NCBI GenBank assembly: GCA_022770345.1
Contig: JALEII010000054.1
Location: 1-44,994, forward strand
Reading direction: 5' to 3'
Length of the DNA stretch: 44,994 bases
Origin: Clostridiales bacterium
GTDB taxonomy: Bacteria; Bacillota; Clostridia; Oscillospirales; Oscillospiraceae
Of this stretch, positions 22,862 through 31,027 are shown in pieces. Position 1 is the first letter of the stretch, and each line of letters starts with the position of its first letter. Made by a program: the position numbers and the translations under genes. The notes beneath the pieces are model-generated. The model had not been told where the DNA came from. It did no database searches and saw only the letters and a program-made list of their open reading frames with translations.

Positions 22862-22883
22862 TACGGAAAAGAGGAAGTTGTCC

Positions 22884-24584
22884 ATGGAATTTACAGTACT
22901 GGATACGGACCGGGGCACTGCCCTGACCGGGACCCCATGGCCGGAATATCCCCGGCCTTCGCTGCGGCGGGACTCCTTCGTAAATCTGAACGGCGGTTGG
23001 GACTTTGCCGTTGGGGACCCGGCCCAATTGCCGGAGCATTTTGACCGGACCATCCGGGTACCTTTCCCGCCGGAATCCAAGCTGTCCGGTATTGGCCAGG
23101 TGTTCCCGGAGGAACAGGCTCTTTATTATCGGAAGAATTTCACCTTGCCGGAGGAATTTGTGGGGCGGCGTGTGCTGCTGCACTTCGGGGCTGTGGACCA
23201 AGAAGCTGCCGTATTCCTGAACGGAAAGAAATTGGGAATCCACACCGGCGGCTATCAGGCTTTTACTTTTGAAATCACCGACGCTTTGGAGCGGGAAAAT
23301 ACCCTGCTGGTTCGGGTCCGGGATCGGCTCAGTGCGCGCATTCTGCCCTACGGTAAGCAGACAAGAAAACGGGGTGGAATGTGGTACACCCCGGTCAGCG
23401 GCATTTGGCAGACCGTGTGGATGGAGGCGGTGGGGGAGAATTACATCCGCAGCATCCAGGTGGAGACCGGCGATCATTGGGCCAGACTCTATTTTGAGGG
23501 CATCACTGACGGTCAGGCCATTGTTCACACCCCCGACGGGGACTTGAATTTGACCATTTCCGACGGAATGCTGGAGGTGCTGCTGGACCGGCCCCGGCTC
23601 TGGTGTCCGGAGGATCCCTATCTCTACGAGGTCCATGTGGAGACGGCAGAGGACCGGATCGACACTTACTTCGCCCTGCGGACTCTGGAGACTAAGCTGG
23701 TCCGGGGCTTCCCTCGGCTGTGCCTGAACGGGAAGCCTTATTTTTTCCACGGGGTTCTGGATCAGGGCTATTGGAGCGACGGCCTGTTCACGCCTGCCAG
23801 CCCTGCCTGCTTTGAGGATGACATTCTCGCCATGAAACGGCTGGGGTTTAATACCCTCCGCAAGCACATCAAGGTGGAGCCGGAGCTCTATTATTACGCC
23901 TGCGACCGGTTGGGCATGGTGGTGTTTCAGGACATGGTCAACAATGGTTCCTACCGCTACATCCGGGACGCGGTGCTGCCTACCTTGGGCTTCCAGAAAA
24001 AGGATGACCGGCGGCTCCATCGGGACCCTGTGACCCGGCGGCAGTTTCGACTTGCCATGGAGCAGACCGTGGAACAGCTGCGCAGCCATCCCTGTATATG
24101 CTACTGGACCATCTTCAACGAGGGCTGGGGCCAGTTCGACAGCCAGCGGGAATATGAATTCCTGAAAACTCTGGACGATACCCGCTTTGTGGACACGGCC
24201 TCCGGCTGGTTCCGCTGGGGGGACAGCGACGTGGAGAGCCTGCATATTTATTTTCACCCCATTCGCCTGCTGAAAAGCCAGCGGCCCCAGGTGCTTTCCG
24301 AGTTTGGCGGGTATGTGTACAAGGAAAAGAGCCATTCTTTCAACCGGGACAAGACCTACGGCTATAAGCTCTTTGACCGGCAGGAGGACTTCATGGACGC
24401 TCTGGAACGGCTCTACCGGGAGGGGGTCCTGGAAGCCAAAAAGAAGGGCCTGTCCGCCGCCATTTACACCCAACTTTCTGACGTGGAGGACGAGACCAAC
24501 GGTCTTATGACCTACGACCGGAAAATCTGCAAGGTAGACGAGAAGCGCATGAATCTTCTCTCACGGGCCTTGAGGGAAGAATAA
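22884..24584 (+). CDS. Glycoside hydrolase family 2 protein
   Basis: A 566-residue cytoplasmic retaining beta-glycosidase of family GH2. Order: N-terminal sugar-binding domain (about 20-180, with FVNLNGGWDF and LYYRKNFTLPEEF), an immunoglobulin-like middle, and a TIM barrel from about 275. The acid/base Glu is in TIFNEGWGQFD and the nucleophile Glu in VLSEFGGYVY. No signal peptide. It is shorter than beta-galactosidases and lacks C-terminal domains, closer to the small glucuronidase-like GH2 proteins of gut Clostridia. The specificity is not predictable. Start ATG 22884 follows GAGGAAG. It stands alone between two promoters. Confidence 0.92.
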   Translation: MEFTVLDTDRGTALTGTPWPEYPRPSLRRDSFVNLNGGWDFAVGDPAQLPEHFDRTIRVPFPPESKLSGIGQVFPEEQALYYRKNFTLPEEFVGRRVLLHFGAVDQEAAVFLNGKKLGIHTGGYQAFTFEITDALERENTLLVRVRDRLSARILPYGKQTRKRGGMWYTPVSGIWQTVWMEAVGENYIRSIQVETGDHWARLYFEGITDGQAIVHTPDGDLNLTISDGMLEVLLDRPRLWCPEDPYLYEVHVETAEDRIDTYFALRTLETKLVRGFPRLCLNGKPYFFHGVLDQGYWSDGLFTPASPACFEDDILAMKRLGFNTLRKHIKVEPELYYYACDRLGMVVFQDMVNNGSYRYIRDAVLPTLGFQKKDDRRLHRDPVTRRQFRLAMEQTVEQLRSHPCICYWTIFNEGWGQFDSQREYEFLKTLDDTRFVDTASGWFRWGDSDVESLHIYFHPIRLLKSQRPQVLSEFGGYVYKEKSHSFNRDKTYGYKLFDRQEDFMDALERLYREGVLEAKKKGLSAAIYTQLSDVEDETNGLMTYDRKICKVDEKRMNLLSRALREE

Positions 24585-24585
24585 A

Positions 24586-24627
24586 AAAGCGTGGAAAGGG
24601 AGCGAACTTCCTTTCCACGCTTTCCAT
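24586..24627 (+). terminator. Terminator of the GH2 gene
   Basis: A 13-bp stem (24586-24598 with 24611-24623) just behind the stop. The T-tract is short (TTTCC), so efficiency may be moderate. Confidence 0.65.
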
Positions 24628-24677
24628 TATACCATAAAAACGAACATTTTTCAAGACTGGTTCTCCTGCACGCTTTA

Positions 24678-24686
24678 TGCTATACT
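24678..24686 (+). promoter_or_regulatory. Extended -10 promoter of the S41 peptidase gene
   Basis: TGCTATACT, an extended -10 element, 14 bases ahead of the ribosome site AGAAGGAGG. The -35 region (TGGTTC) is poor, as is common with extended -10 promoters. Confidence 0.5.
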
Positions 24687-24710
24687 TTCAGGCAGAAGGA
24701 GGCGGTCAAT

Positions 24711-25988
24711 ATGGACCTTACAGCGAAAATTCTGGACCTTTCCGAGTGTTATCGCCGTATCAGTTCCGTGTTTCCCTATTTTCCACGGCTGGACTTTGAT
24801 TTTGAAGGCTGGTATGGGGAGTGCGTCCGGCGGGCCGCGGCGGCAGCGGACGAGAAAACCTATCACCTGACCCTGATGGCGTTTCTGAACCGGCTGGGGG
24901 ACGGGCATACGGACTACACCCCGCCGAGGGACTGGCTGGACCAAATCGGCTATCTCCCGTTTCGCTTGGAGGCGTTCCCGAAAGGATATTATCGGCAGGG
25001 GCGGCGGGTTCTGGCCCTGGACGGCGTTTCCATGGAGGAATGGGCGGACCGGATGAAAGAAATTTTGCCGGGGCGGGGAAATTACCTCTATCCCGGACCT
25101 TTTCAAGCGTATTTGCCGATGTTTCTGACCGGGGAAACCCATGTGCTGACCACGGAAGCCGGGGAGGAATTGTTTACGCTGAGCCGGGAGCGGCCAAAAG
25201 CATCCCAATTTTGCCCGGAGGCGGCGTGGCACTATGAGATGTTAAGCGAAACGCCCCGGATGCGCCGCTATGACGGGGACATCCTCTATATCCGGTTGGA
25301 CCATTTTCTGACAGACTGGTCAAAATCCATTTGTTCGGCCCTCACCGACGGGACAAGCTGGCAAGGCATCGTCCTGGATATCCGGCAAAATATCGGTGGC
25401 ATGACGGCCTTTGCAGCCAAGGTCGCGGAGCTGTTCTTTGACGGGGAATTTTCCGGCTGCCGGAAATGGACCCGGCTGACTCGTGGGGTGGACCTGGCCA
25501 GTGGCAGTCAGATCATCGGCATGACGTCGGAGGAATTGGAAAAGTTGGGGGCCAACGAAGGGGAGCGATGCAGTCTGGATACCCTGAAGGGGCGGAATTT
25601 TGAAAATTACACGGACCGCTTCGGGAAAATTGGACAGAAAGCCGTATATGCCGGGCCATTGACCCTGCTCGTTGGACCAAACACCGTGTCTGCGGCGGAG
25701 GATTTTACCGCAATGTTCCACTCCAACCGGCGGGCCTGGCTGCTGGGGATGCCCACCCGTGGGACCACCGGTACGCCGCTGCTGGAAAGGCTCCCCGGCG
25801 GGGGCAACATTCGGGTGGTGTCCGTGGGCTATCGTCTGCTGGATGGCACGGAGTTCATCGGCAGGGGCATTCAGCCAGATGAGTGGAGCCAGCCGGACCC
25901 GGCGGAGTGGTTTGCAGGGGATGATAAAACGCTCCGATTGGCGTTGGAGCGCTTCGGAATGGGCAGTGACCTGCCAAATCGTTGCTAA
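24711..25988 (+). CDS. S41-family (tail-specific protease-like) peptidase
   Basis: A 425-residue protein of the S41 clan. The N-terminal half shows LGDGHTDY, the helix-cap motif common to S41 enzymes; the core shows ILYIRLDHF, GIVLDIRQNIGG and the nucleophile segment VGPNTVSAAEDF, where Ser sits in the usual S-A-A-E context. It has no signal peptide and no clear PDZ domain, which suggests a cytoplasmic peptidase closer to the tricorn-core/IRBP branch than to CtpA. Start ATG 24711 follows AGGAGG. Its last bases overlap the end of the converging deformylase-like gene by 4 bases with no terminator. Confidence 0.85.
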   Translation: MDLTAKILDLSECYRRISSVFPYFPRLDFDFEGWYGECVRRAAAAADEKTYHLTLMAFLNRLGDGHTDYTPPRDWLDQIGYLPFRLEAFPKGYYRQGRRVLALDGVSMEEWADRMKEILPGRGNYLYPGPFQAYLPMFLTGETHVLTTEAGEELFTLSRERPKASQFCPEAAWHYEMLSETPRMRRYDGDILYIRLDHFLTDWSKSICSALTDGTSWQGIVLDIRQNIGGMTAFAAKVAELFFDGEFSGCRKWTRLTRGVDLASGSQIIGMTSEELEKLGANEGERCSLDTLKGRNFENYTDRFGKIGQKAVYAGPLTLLVGPNTVSAAEDFTAMFHSNRRAWLLGMPTRGTTGTPLLERLPGGGNIRVVSVGYRLLDGTEFIGRGIQPDEWSQPDPAEWFAGDDKTLRLALERFGMGSDLPNRC

Positions 25989-26410
25989 ATCAGAATTCCG
26001 CGGCAGTGGTCGATTTCATGCTGGATGATTTGAGCGGTCCAGCCGGAATAGGTCTTGATGCGCCAATCCATGGCATCATTCTGATAACGAACCTTGATTT
26101 TTTGAAAGCGGCGAGCAGGACGGGGGCCGCCCAGCAGAGAAAGACAGCTTTCGGACGTCTCAAATTCCCCCTCCGCTTTTAGAATTTCCGGATTGAAAAG
26201 CACGGTATAGGTGGGATTTTTGCAGCTTTCATCCAGAAAAACGATGATATTCTTCCGGACGCCGATCATGTTGGCAGCCATGCCCACGCAGTTTTTTCGG
26301 AAGGCCAGCAGGGTGTCCAGCAGGTCCTGAGCAACTTCCTTATCCTCCGGCCCGGCGGGGAGGGAAGGCACGGCCAGTGCTGCCGGGTTATGGACCAAGG
26401 GACGAATCAT
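25985..26410 (-). CDS. def: Peptide deformylase-like protein
   Basis: A 141-residue metallohydrolase of the peptide deformylase family, which removes formyl from new protein N-termini. Motif 1 reads GMAANMIG (43-50), where the usual Gln of GLAAxQIG is Met48; motif 2 reads ESCLSL with zinc ligand Cys89; motif 3 is QHEIDH (130-135) with both His and the catalytic Glu. It is shorter than housekeeping PDFs. The Gln-to-Met change touches a residue thought to stabilise the transition state, so activity or substrate may differ. It overlaps the frameshifted membrane gene upstream by 4 bases. Confidence 0.82.
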   Translation of the reverse strand: MIRPLVHNPAALAVPSLPAGPEDKEVAQDLLDTLLAFRKNCVGMAANMIGVRKNIIVFLDESCKNPTYTVLFNPEILKAEGEFETSESCLSLLGGPRPARRFQKIKVRYQNDAMDWRIKTYSGWTAQIIQHEIDHCRGILI

Positions 26411-26939
26411 GGATTTTCCTCCTTATGATGATATTCCCGGAGCCGGTCCCGGAAGGTCAGTTTCTCCGGGCGACGGTGCAACTGCTCCGTGAATCGGCCG
26501 GTGACGGCAATATAAATGGCGAACAGGTAGGGAAGCCCAGGCTGGTTTCCAGCAGGGAATTGACGATCAGGGGCCGCAGCTTTTCCTCCAGGGTGAAGCC
26601 CGCCGAGCGGATGCCACCAATAAGCAGTTCTGCTTCCCAGCCGAATAGCCATGATAGCCGTAGCCAGATCCAGGCGAAATTTGTGAAGCCGTAGCGCATG
26701 GGCACATTCAGACCAGCCACCCAGAAACGGCTGTTCCCCGGCGAAATGGTCCGGGGGTCGCAGACCAGGTGGAAAATGCCATCATGCACCAGGAAATATA
26801 GAATTCCTGCAAAAAATCCAACCAGCACCGTCAGATAACGGTGCTTCCACGGGAGTATCCCGGCGAACAGGACCAGAAAAAGAAGGCCCAGCCCAATATA
26901 GGCGGCAGGAAAGGCTCGCCGTGCGATCAATTCCGTCAT
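26407..26939 (-). pseudogene. Frameshifted small membrane protein gene
   Basis: The first frame starts at ATG 26939 and encodes a membrane protein with about three spans (AAYIGLGLLFLVLFAGILP, a YLTVLVGFFAGILYFLVHDG span, and WIWLRLSWLFGWEAELLIGG). Near 26537 the natural continuation (LPYLFAIYIAVTGRFTEQ) jumps to another frame, which ends at TGA 26407-26409 exactly overlapping the deformylase ATG. One missing G in CTGGGCTTCCC would explain it. Without the second frame the first reads out-of-character sequence to 26457. The family is not recognised. It may be a true mutation or a sequence error. Confidence 0.7.
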
Positions 26940-26956
26940 GTTACGCTCGCTTACTC

Positions 26957-26991
26957 AAAAAAACGCCCTCACCGAGAATGCGGTGAGGGCG
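26957..26991 (-). terminator. Terminator of the deacetylase-like gene
   Basis: A perfect 11-bp stem (26964-26974 with 26981-26991), 6-base loop, then seven U residues on the minus strand (A-run 26957-26963). Confidence 0.92.
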
Positions 26992-27003
26992 ATGTTGTTC
27001 GGA

Positions 27004-28404
27004 TCAGCCGATGTCCCTGGCGTAGCCCTGTGCGCTTTCGGCGTCAAAAAGATCGGAGAAATAGCTTCCGTTGTACATCAGATTGTACCCATCCACAAGG
27101 GTCCGGGGCATTCGGAAATAGCTGCCGCCGATGGTGATGGCGGTATCCTGGAAATTGAAGCCCAGATAATACCGGAATCCGGCGTTCATAAGCGCTTCGA
27201 ACTTCTCCCCGGAGTAGCTTCCGAATTCGCTTTCCTTTGCAAAGGCAAATACATCCACGCTGCCCAGAATGGGTTCCACCTGGTCCTTCCACTTCTGCAG
27301 GTCCGCTTTCACGTCGGAAATGTCCGCAGAATCATAGTCCATGTTGTCATAGGTATAGCAGGCAATGATATAGCCCTTGGCCCGGAGAGCGTTGACGATA
27401 TTCATGGCACCGTCCAGCTCCGTCTTATAGTTGGCGGCGGTGGCGTCCTGGGTCCGGTAGCCAAATACACCGTTGTAGCCGGTAACGGCAAGCACGGCAC
27501 GGGCGTCGCCCAGGGCGAAATCCGGGTGTGTGGAGATGAATTCTTCCAGAATGGGCACCAGATCGTAGTTGCCCATGATGTTGGTGCCGGTGGAATCCAC
27601 CATTTCGGCCTTGATGTTGCCGCTGCCGTCTACCACCAGACGGCTGGCGAAGCCGCTGCCGTCCTTGTCCGCAATACCGTCTCCGTCACCGTCTACCATG
27701 TAGAGGTTATAGTTCACGTTGGTCTGAGTGAGCATTAATGGCTTCTTACCGCTGGGTAGGTAGAAGGTCTTGGCCACATAAACGGTCTGACCGGCAGCGT
27801 CGGTGGAGGTTGTCACAATGTCGTCCAGACTCACCAGCATATAGTTGTTGTCGTAAAGCTGCTGGAGAATATTGGAGAACTCGCCAATAGTCACAAAGTT
27901 ATTCTGGAAGGAATCGGCGTATGTAGCATCCGTAAAGGCACGGGCTGGGTCCGCAACCAGAAGCTGGAAGGAGAGGTTCGTTACGGCGCTGGGGTCGTCC
28001 CAAGCAACCATGGCGCTCTGGGCGCTGACGAACTCGCTGCGGCGGGTCTGCAATTCGGGATAATCGGAAAGTGTACCGCTAAATCCATCGATGAGGGCGA
28101 TGGCCCCCTCGTAATCATAGCTGGCAGCCTTGGCGGCGGCGGAACGAAGAATATTTTCCGCTTCGGTATCCCAGGCCTTCTTTTGAGCCTCGGCCGCTTC
28201 GGAGGCGGCAATGCTGGCATCTCTATCCGCCTGCTTTTTCTGGACGGTGCGGCTGATGGAGCCACCAATAAAAACCAAAACAAAGAAAAACGCAACGCCG
28301 GTGATGATAAGCGGCAAATAGCGTTCCTTGAATTCCTGAATTCTGGAGCGTTTTTTTCGCCGAGGATTCACCGGGCGATTCTCCTGCTCGTACTGTTCAT
28401 CCAT
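27004..28404 (-). CDS. Membrane-anchored, degenerate polysaccharide deacetylase-like protein
   Basis: A 466-residue protein with a basic cytoplasmic N-terminus, one span (about 31-50), an alanine-rich coiled-coil-like stretch (55-95) and an outside domain of the NodB-like deacetylase type. Fold markers are VTIGEFSNILQQLYDNNYMLVSLDDI and the AVLAVTGYNGVFGYRT strand. The catalytic Asp region reads LTQTNVNY instead of the usual DD-containing motif, and the His segment reads LSFQLLV, so metal binding and catalysis are probably lost. An acidic DGDGDGIADKDG loop (238-249) resembles a calcium-binding loop. It may act as a wall-glycan binding protein. A good promoter and terminator flank this single gene. 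Confidence 0.78.
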   Translation of the reverse strand: MDEQYEQENRPVNPRRKKRSRIQEFKERYLPLIITGVAFFFVLVFIGGSISRTVQKKQADRDASIAASEAAEAQKKAWDTEAENILRSAAAKAASYDYEGAIALIDGFSGTLSDYPELQTRRSEFVSAQSAMVAWDDPSAVTNLSFQLLVADPARAFTDATYADSFQNNFVTIGEFSNILQQLYDNNYMLVSLDDIVTTSTDAAGQTVYVAKTFYLPSGKKPLMLTQTNVNYNLYMVDGDGDGIADKDGSGFASRLVVDGSGNIKAEMVDSTGTNIMGNYDLVPILEEFISTHPDFALGDARAVLAVTGYNGVFGYRTQDATAANYKTELDGAMNIVNALRAKGYIIACYTYDNMDYDSADISDVKADLQKWKDQVEPILGSVDVFAFAKESEFGSYSGEKFEALMNAGFRYYLGFNFQDTAITIGGSYFRMPRTLVDGYNLMYNGSYFSDLFDAESAQGYARDIG

Positions 28405-28439
28405 GGGAGATCCCTGCCTTTCGTAGAACTATCAAGTTT

Positions 28440-28467
28440 ATTATAACACCGAACGGAGAAAATGCAA
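28440..28467 (-). promoter_or_regulatory. Promoter of the deacetylase-like gene
   Basis: Minus-strand TTGCAT (28467-28462), 16-base spacer, consensus TATAAT (28445-28440). Confidence 0.65.
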
Positions 28468-28485
28468 GGGAAAAATGTCGGATAT

Positions 28486-28516
28486 AAAAAATCAGCCGCC
28501 ATTTCTGGCGGCTGAT
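28486..28516 (-). terminator. Terminator of rplJ-rplL
   Basis: A perfect 11-bp stem (28491-28501 with 28506-28516), 4-base loop, followed on the minus strand by a U-run (28491-28486). It lies 21 bases behind rplL. Confidence 0.92.
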
Positions 28517-28537
28517 GAAAGAAAAGCGAAGTAAAAT

Positions 28538-28912
28538 TTACTTCAGCTCGGCGGTAGCGCCGGCTTCCTTCAGCTCGGCAACAATCTTCTCGGCGTCTTC
28601 CTTGGAGATGCCTTCCTTCAGGGTCTTGGGGCAGTTGTCCACCAGATCCTTGGCGTCCTTCAGGCCCAGACCGGTCACGGCACGGACAACCTTGATAACG
28701 CCCAGCTTGGAAGCACCGGCTTCCTTCAGGATAACATCAAACTCGGTCTTCTCCTCTTCCACGGGAGTGGCAGCCACAGCGGGGCCAGCCACAGCAGCGG
28801 CAGCGGCGGAAACACCGAACACTTCCTCCAGAGTGTGAACCAGTTCGGACAGCTCCAGAACGGTCAGACCCTTCACTTCTTCAACGAGAGCAGTGACTTT
28901 TTCACTAGCCAT
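28538..28912 (-). CDS. rplL: 50S ribosomal protein L7/L12
   Basis: A 124-residue stalk protein that recruits translation factors. The N-terminal dimerisation helices ([28 protein letters not shown]), an Ala/Val-rich hinge (about 35-52), and the C-terminal domain ([35 protein letters not shown]) are all standard. Start ATG 28912 follows AGGAGG. It is co-transcribed with rplJ (52-base gap). Confidence 0.98.
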   Translation of the reverse strand: MASEKVTALVEEVKGLTVLELSELVHTLEEVFGVSAAAAAVAGPAVAATPVEEEKTEFDVILKEAGASKLGVIKVVRAVTGLGLKDAKDLVDNCPKTLKEGISKEDAEKIVAELKEAGATAELK

Positions 28913-28964
28913 TGTAATGATCCTCCTAAATTAAATAGTGTTTTAGATGAGATTTAAGCGGGAA

Positions 28965-29492
28965 TCAAGCTTCCGCAGCTTCTGCAGCGGGAGCGCCGCC
29001 CTCCTTCTGCTCCCGGATCTGATCCAGGACAAAAGCCAGGCTGGAGATAGGAGCCAGGAAGGTACCCAGAACCTGAGCCACCAAAGCATTCTTGCTGGGC
29101 AGCTCGCCGAAACCATTCAGCTGGTCAGCGGTCAGCACAGAGCCTTCCACGATACCGCCCTTGATGGTCAGGACGTTCTTGTTCTTCTTGGCGAACTCGC
29201 AGATGATACGAGCAGGGGCGATGGGGTCGCCGGTGGTGCTGGCCATGGCGGTGGTGCCGTTGAGAACCTCAGAGAAGTCATAACCGGCATCCTTAGCGGC
29301 AAACCGGGTCAGAGTGTTCTTAACAACACCGTACTCGACCTCAGCCTCCCGGAACTGCTTCCGCAGAGCGGTGTCCTGAGCCACGGTGATACCCTTGTAG
29401 TCCACAAAAACGACGGAAGTGGCTTCCTTGATCTTACCGGTCAGATTTTCCACAACAGCCTTCTTGCTTTCCAGAACCTTTGCGTTGGGCAT
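28965..29492 (-). CDS. rplJ: 50S ribosomal protein L10
   Basis: A 175-residue protein that anchors the L7/L12 stalk to 23S rRNA. The N-terminal rRNA-binding part (SVVFVDYKGITVAQDTALRKQFREA, VVKNTLTRFA) and the C-terminal L12-binding helix are present, ending in an alanine/glutamate-rich tail. Its expression is expected to be regulated by the L10-L12 complex acting on the leader at 29514-29615. Confidence 0.97.
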   Translation of the reverse strand: MPNAKVLESKKAVVENLTGKIKEATSVVFVDYKGITVAQDTALRKQFREAEVEYGVVKNTLTRFAAKDAGYDFSEVLNGTTAMASTTGDPIAPARIICEFAKKNKNVLTIKGGIVEGSVLTADQLNGFGELPSKNALVAQVLGTFLAPISSLAFVLDQIREQKEGGAPAAEAAEA

Positions 29493-29513
29493 GAATTTTC
29501 ACCTCCGAAAATG

Positions 29514-29615
29514 AAAAAATGTCTTCCCGCCAAAAGACAGAAAGACACGCAAATAAACTTTATTCACGCACCTCGGCAGGATTTACTCCAAACGGAACCT
29601 GCTGTCTTTGGCAAC
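29514..29615 (-). promoter_or_regulatory. L10 leader with transcription attenuator
   Basis: The transcript from the rplJ promoter folds with a long-range stem between 29602-29612 and 29529-29540 (GCCAAAGACAG with CTGTCTTTTGGC, one bulge) enclosing the L10-binding kink region and the AGCAGG/CCTGC hairpin. The competing structure is an intrinsic terminator: TGTCTT/AAGACA (minus strand, 29539-29520) followed by six U residues (29519-29514). The 3' arm of the long stem and the 5' arm of the terminator share bases, so the two are mutually exclusive, as in known Firmicute L10 leaders. Confidence 0.88.
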
Positions 29616-29621
29616 TCTTAG

Positions 29622-29650
29622 AGTATAAACGATATATGACGATTTGTCAA
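29622..29650 (-). promoter_or_regulatory. rplJ-rplL promoter
   Basis: Minus-strand consensus TTGACA (29650-29645), 17-base spacer, TATACT (29627-29622). Transcription should start near 29615. Confidence 0.88.
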
Positions 29651-29681
29651 GCACTTTCTCCCGAAATCTGAGAGATTTTTT

Positions 29682-29711
29682 CCTGCCCTGCGGATCTCGC
29701 CGCAGGGCAGG
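29682..29711 (-). other. Hairpin behind rplA
   Basis: A perfect 12-bp GC-rich stem (29682-29693 with 29700-29711), 6-base loop, 6 bases behind rplA. On the minus strand it is followed by A residues, not U, so it is not a standard terminator; read-through into rplJ or RNA processing is possible. Confidence 0.65.
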
Positions 29712-29717
29712 GGAAAA

Positions 29718-30410
29718 TTACAGATACTTGGCAGTAGAGACCTTCACGCCGGGGCCCATGGTGGAAGCCACGACGCAGGAACGGATATACTGGCCCTTGG
29801 CAGCCGCGGGCTTTGCCTTCACGACGGCCTTCACCAGGGTATCCATGTTCTCGGTCAGCTTCTCGGCGCCGAAGGACACCTTGCCGATGGGGCAGTGGAT
29901 GATGTTGGTCTTGTCCAGACGGTACTCCACCTTACCGGCTTTGATCTCGGTAACGGCGGCGGCCACGTTGGGGGTCACGGTACCGGCCTTGGGGGAGGGC
30001 ATCAAGCCCTTGGGGCCCAGGACCTTACCAAGGCGGCCAACAATGCCCATCATGTCGGGGGAAGCGACAACCACGTCGAAATCGAACCAGTTCTCCTTGG
30101 TAATCTTCTCCACAAGCTCCATGCCGCCGACATAGTCAGCACCCGCAGCCTTGGCCTCGTCTACCTTGGCGTCCTTTGCGAACACCAGCACCCGGCGTGT
30201 CTTGCCGGTGCCGTTGGGCAGGACCACAGCGCCGCGGACCTGCTGGTCGGCGTGACGGGAGTCAACGCCCAACTTGATGTGCAGCTCGACGGTTTCATCG
30301 AACTTTGCGGTAGCACCCTTCACCACCAGATCCAGGGCTTCGCTGGGATCATATTGCACGGCGCGGTCGATCATCTGTGCGCTCTGCTTGTACTTTTTAC
30401 CTCTAAACAC
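29718..30410 (-). CDS. rplA: 50S ribosomal protein L1
   Basis: A 230-residue protein of the L1 stalk, which helps release deacylated tRNA and can repress its own operon. Standard segments: [11 protein letters not shown] at the N-terminus, [59 protein letters not shown], and the C-terminal [10 protein letters not shown]. The start is GTG 30410, 9 bases after AAGGAGG. Confidence 0.98.
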   Translation of the reverse strand: MFRGKKYKQSAQMIDRAVQYDPSEALDLVVKGATAKFDETVELHIKLGVDSRHADQQVRGAVVLPNGTGKTRRVLVFAKDAKVDEAKAAGADYVGGMELVEKITKENWFDFDVVVASPDMMGIVGRLGKVLGPKGLMPSPKAGTVTPNVAAAVTEIKAGKVEYRLDKTNIIHCPIGKVSFGAEKLTENMDTLVKAVVKAKPAAAKGQYIRSCVVASTMGPGVKVSTAKYL

Positions 30411-30489
30411 TTGTTATATCCTCCTTATTGTGGTGTAGCGGAATAATCCTCCCACTTTTCCGGCAGGAAACGCTGCCGGGCAGCAAATA

Positions 30490-30915
30490 TCAATCGACGA
30501 CGGTAATGCCCATGGAACGGCAGGTACCGGCGACCTGGCTTTCGGCAGCCTCCAGAGAGTTCACGTTCAGGTCGGGCAGCTTGGTCTTGGCGATCTCAGT
30601 GACCTGAGCCTTGGTGATGGTGCCGACCTTGGTCTTGTTGGGAACCCCGGAACCCTTCTCCACACCGATGGTCTTCAGGACCAGCAGGGGAGTGGGGGGC
30701 GTCTTGGTGATGAAGGTGAAGCTCCGGTCGGCATACACGGTGATGACGACGGGGATCTTGTAGCCCTCCATGTCCTTGGTGCGGGCGTTGAATTCCTTGA
30801 TAAATGCGGCGATATTAACACCGTGCTGACCCAGAGCCGGGCCAACGGGAGGGGATGCGGTTGCCTTTGCGGCGTTGATCTGCAGTTTGATAATGCCAGT
30901 GACTTTCTGTGCCAT
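30490..30915 (-). CDS. rplK: 50S ribosomal protein L11
   Basis: A 141-residue protein of the GTPase-associated centre. Standard segments: [31 protein letters not shown], the linker, and the rRNA-binding C-terminal domain with [18 protein letters not shown] and [10 protein letters not shown]. The start is ATG 30915 after AGGAGG; the open frame upstream crosses the hairpins of the nusG-rplK gap and is not translated. Confidence 0.98.
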   Translation of the reverse strand: MAQKVTGIIKLQINAAKATASPPVGPALGQHGVNIAAFIKEFNARTKDMEGYKIPVVITVYADRSFTFITKTPPTPLLVLKTIGVEKGSGVPNKTKVGTITKAQVTEIAKTKLPDLNVNSLEAAESQVAGTCRSMGITVVD

Positions 30916-30947
30916 AATAAGCACCTCCTGAATAAAATGTGGTAATG

Positions 30948-31019
30948 ATGCGCCAAAGGGCGCATTTTTTGCGGGGCGAAATGCCCCTCCCACCGTTACC
31001 GGTCCCAAAAATGTGGGAC
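30948..31019 (-). promoter_or_regulatory. Three tandem hairpins between nusG and rplK
   Basis: Hairpins at 31002-31019 (6 bp), 30972-30987 (5 bp, GGGGC/GCCCC) and 30948-30965 (7 bp, ATGCGCC/GGCGCAT). They fill most of the 112-base gap. A feedback site for L1, which regulates L11-L1 operons in other bacteria, is possible. The last one is followed by TTTTT on the plus strand, so it looks like a terminator facing the wrong way. Confidence 0.4.
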
Positions 31020-31027
31020 GGCTGCGT

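Noticed and set aside
26530..26545. Programmed ribosomal frameshifting in the membrane gene before def
   Set aside because: No slippery heptamer or downstream pseudoknot is visible; a simple single-base loss is more likely.
29682..29711. Hairpin behind rplA as an intrinsic terminator
   Set aside because: The bases following it on the minus strand are A, not U; listed only as a hairpin.
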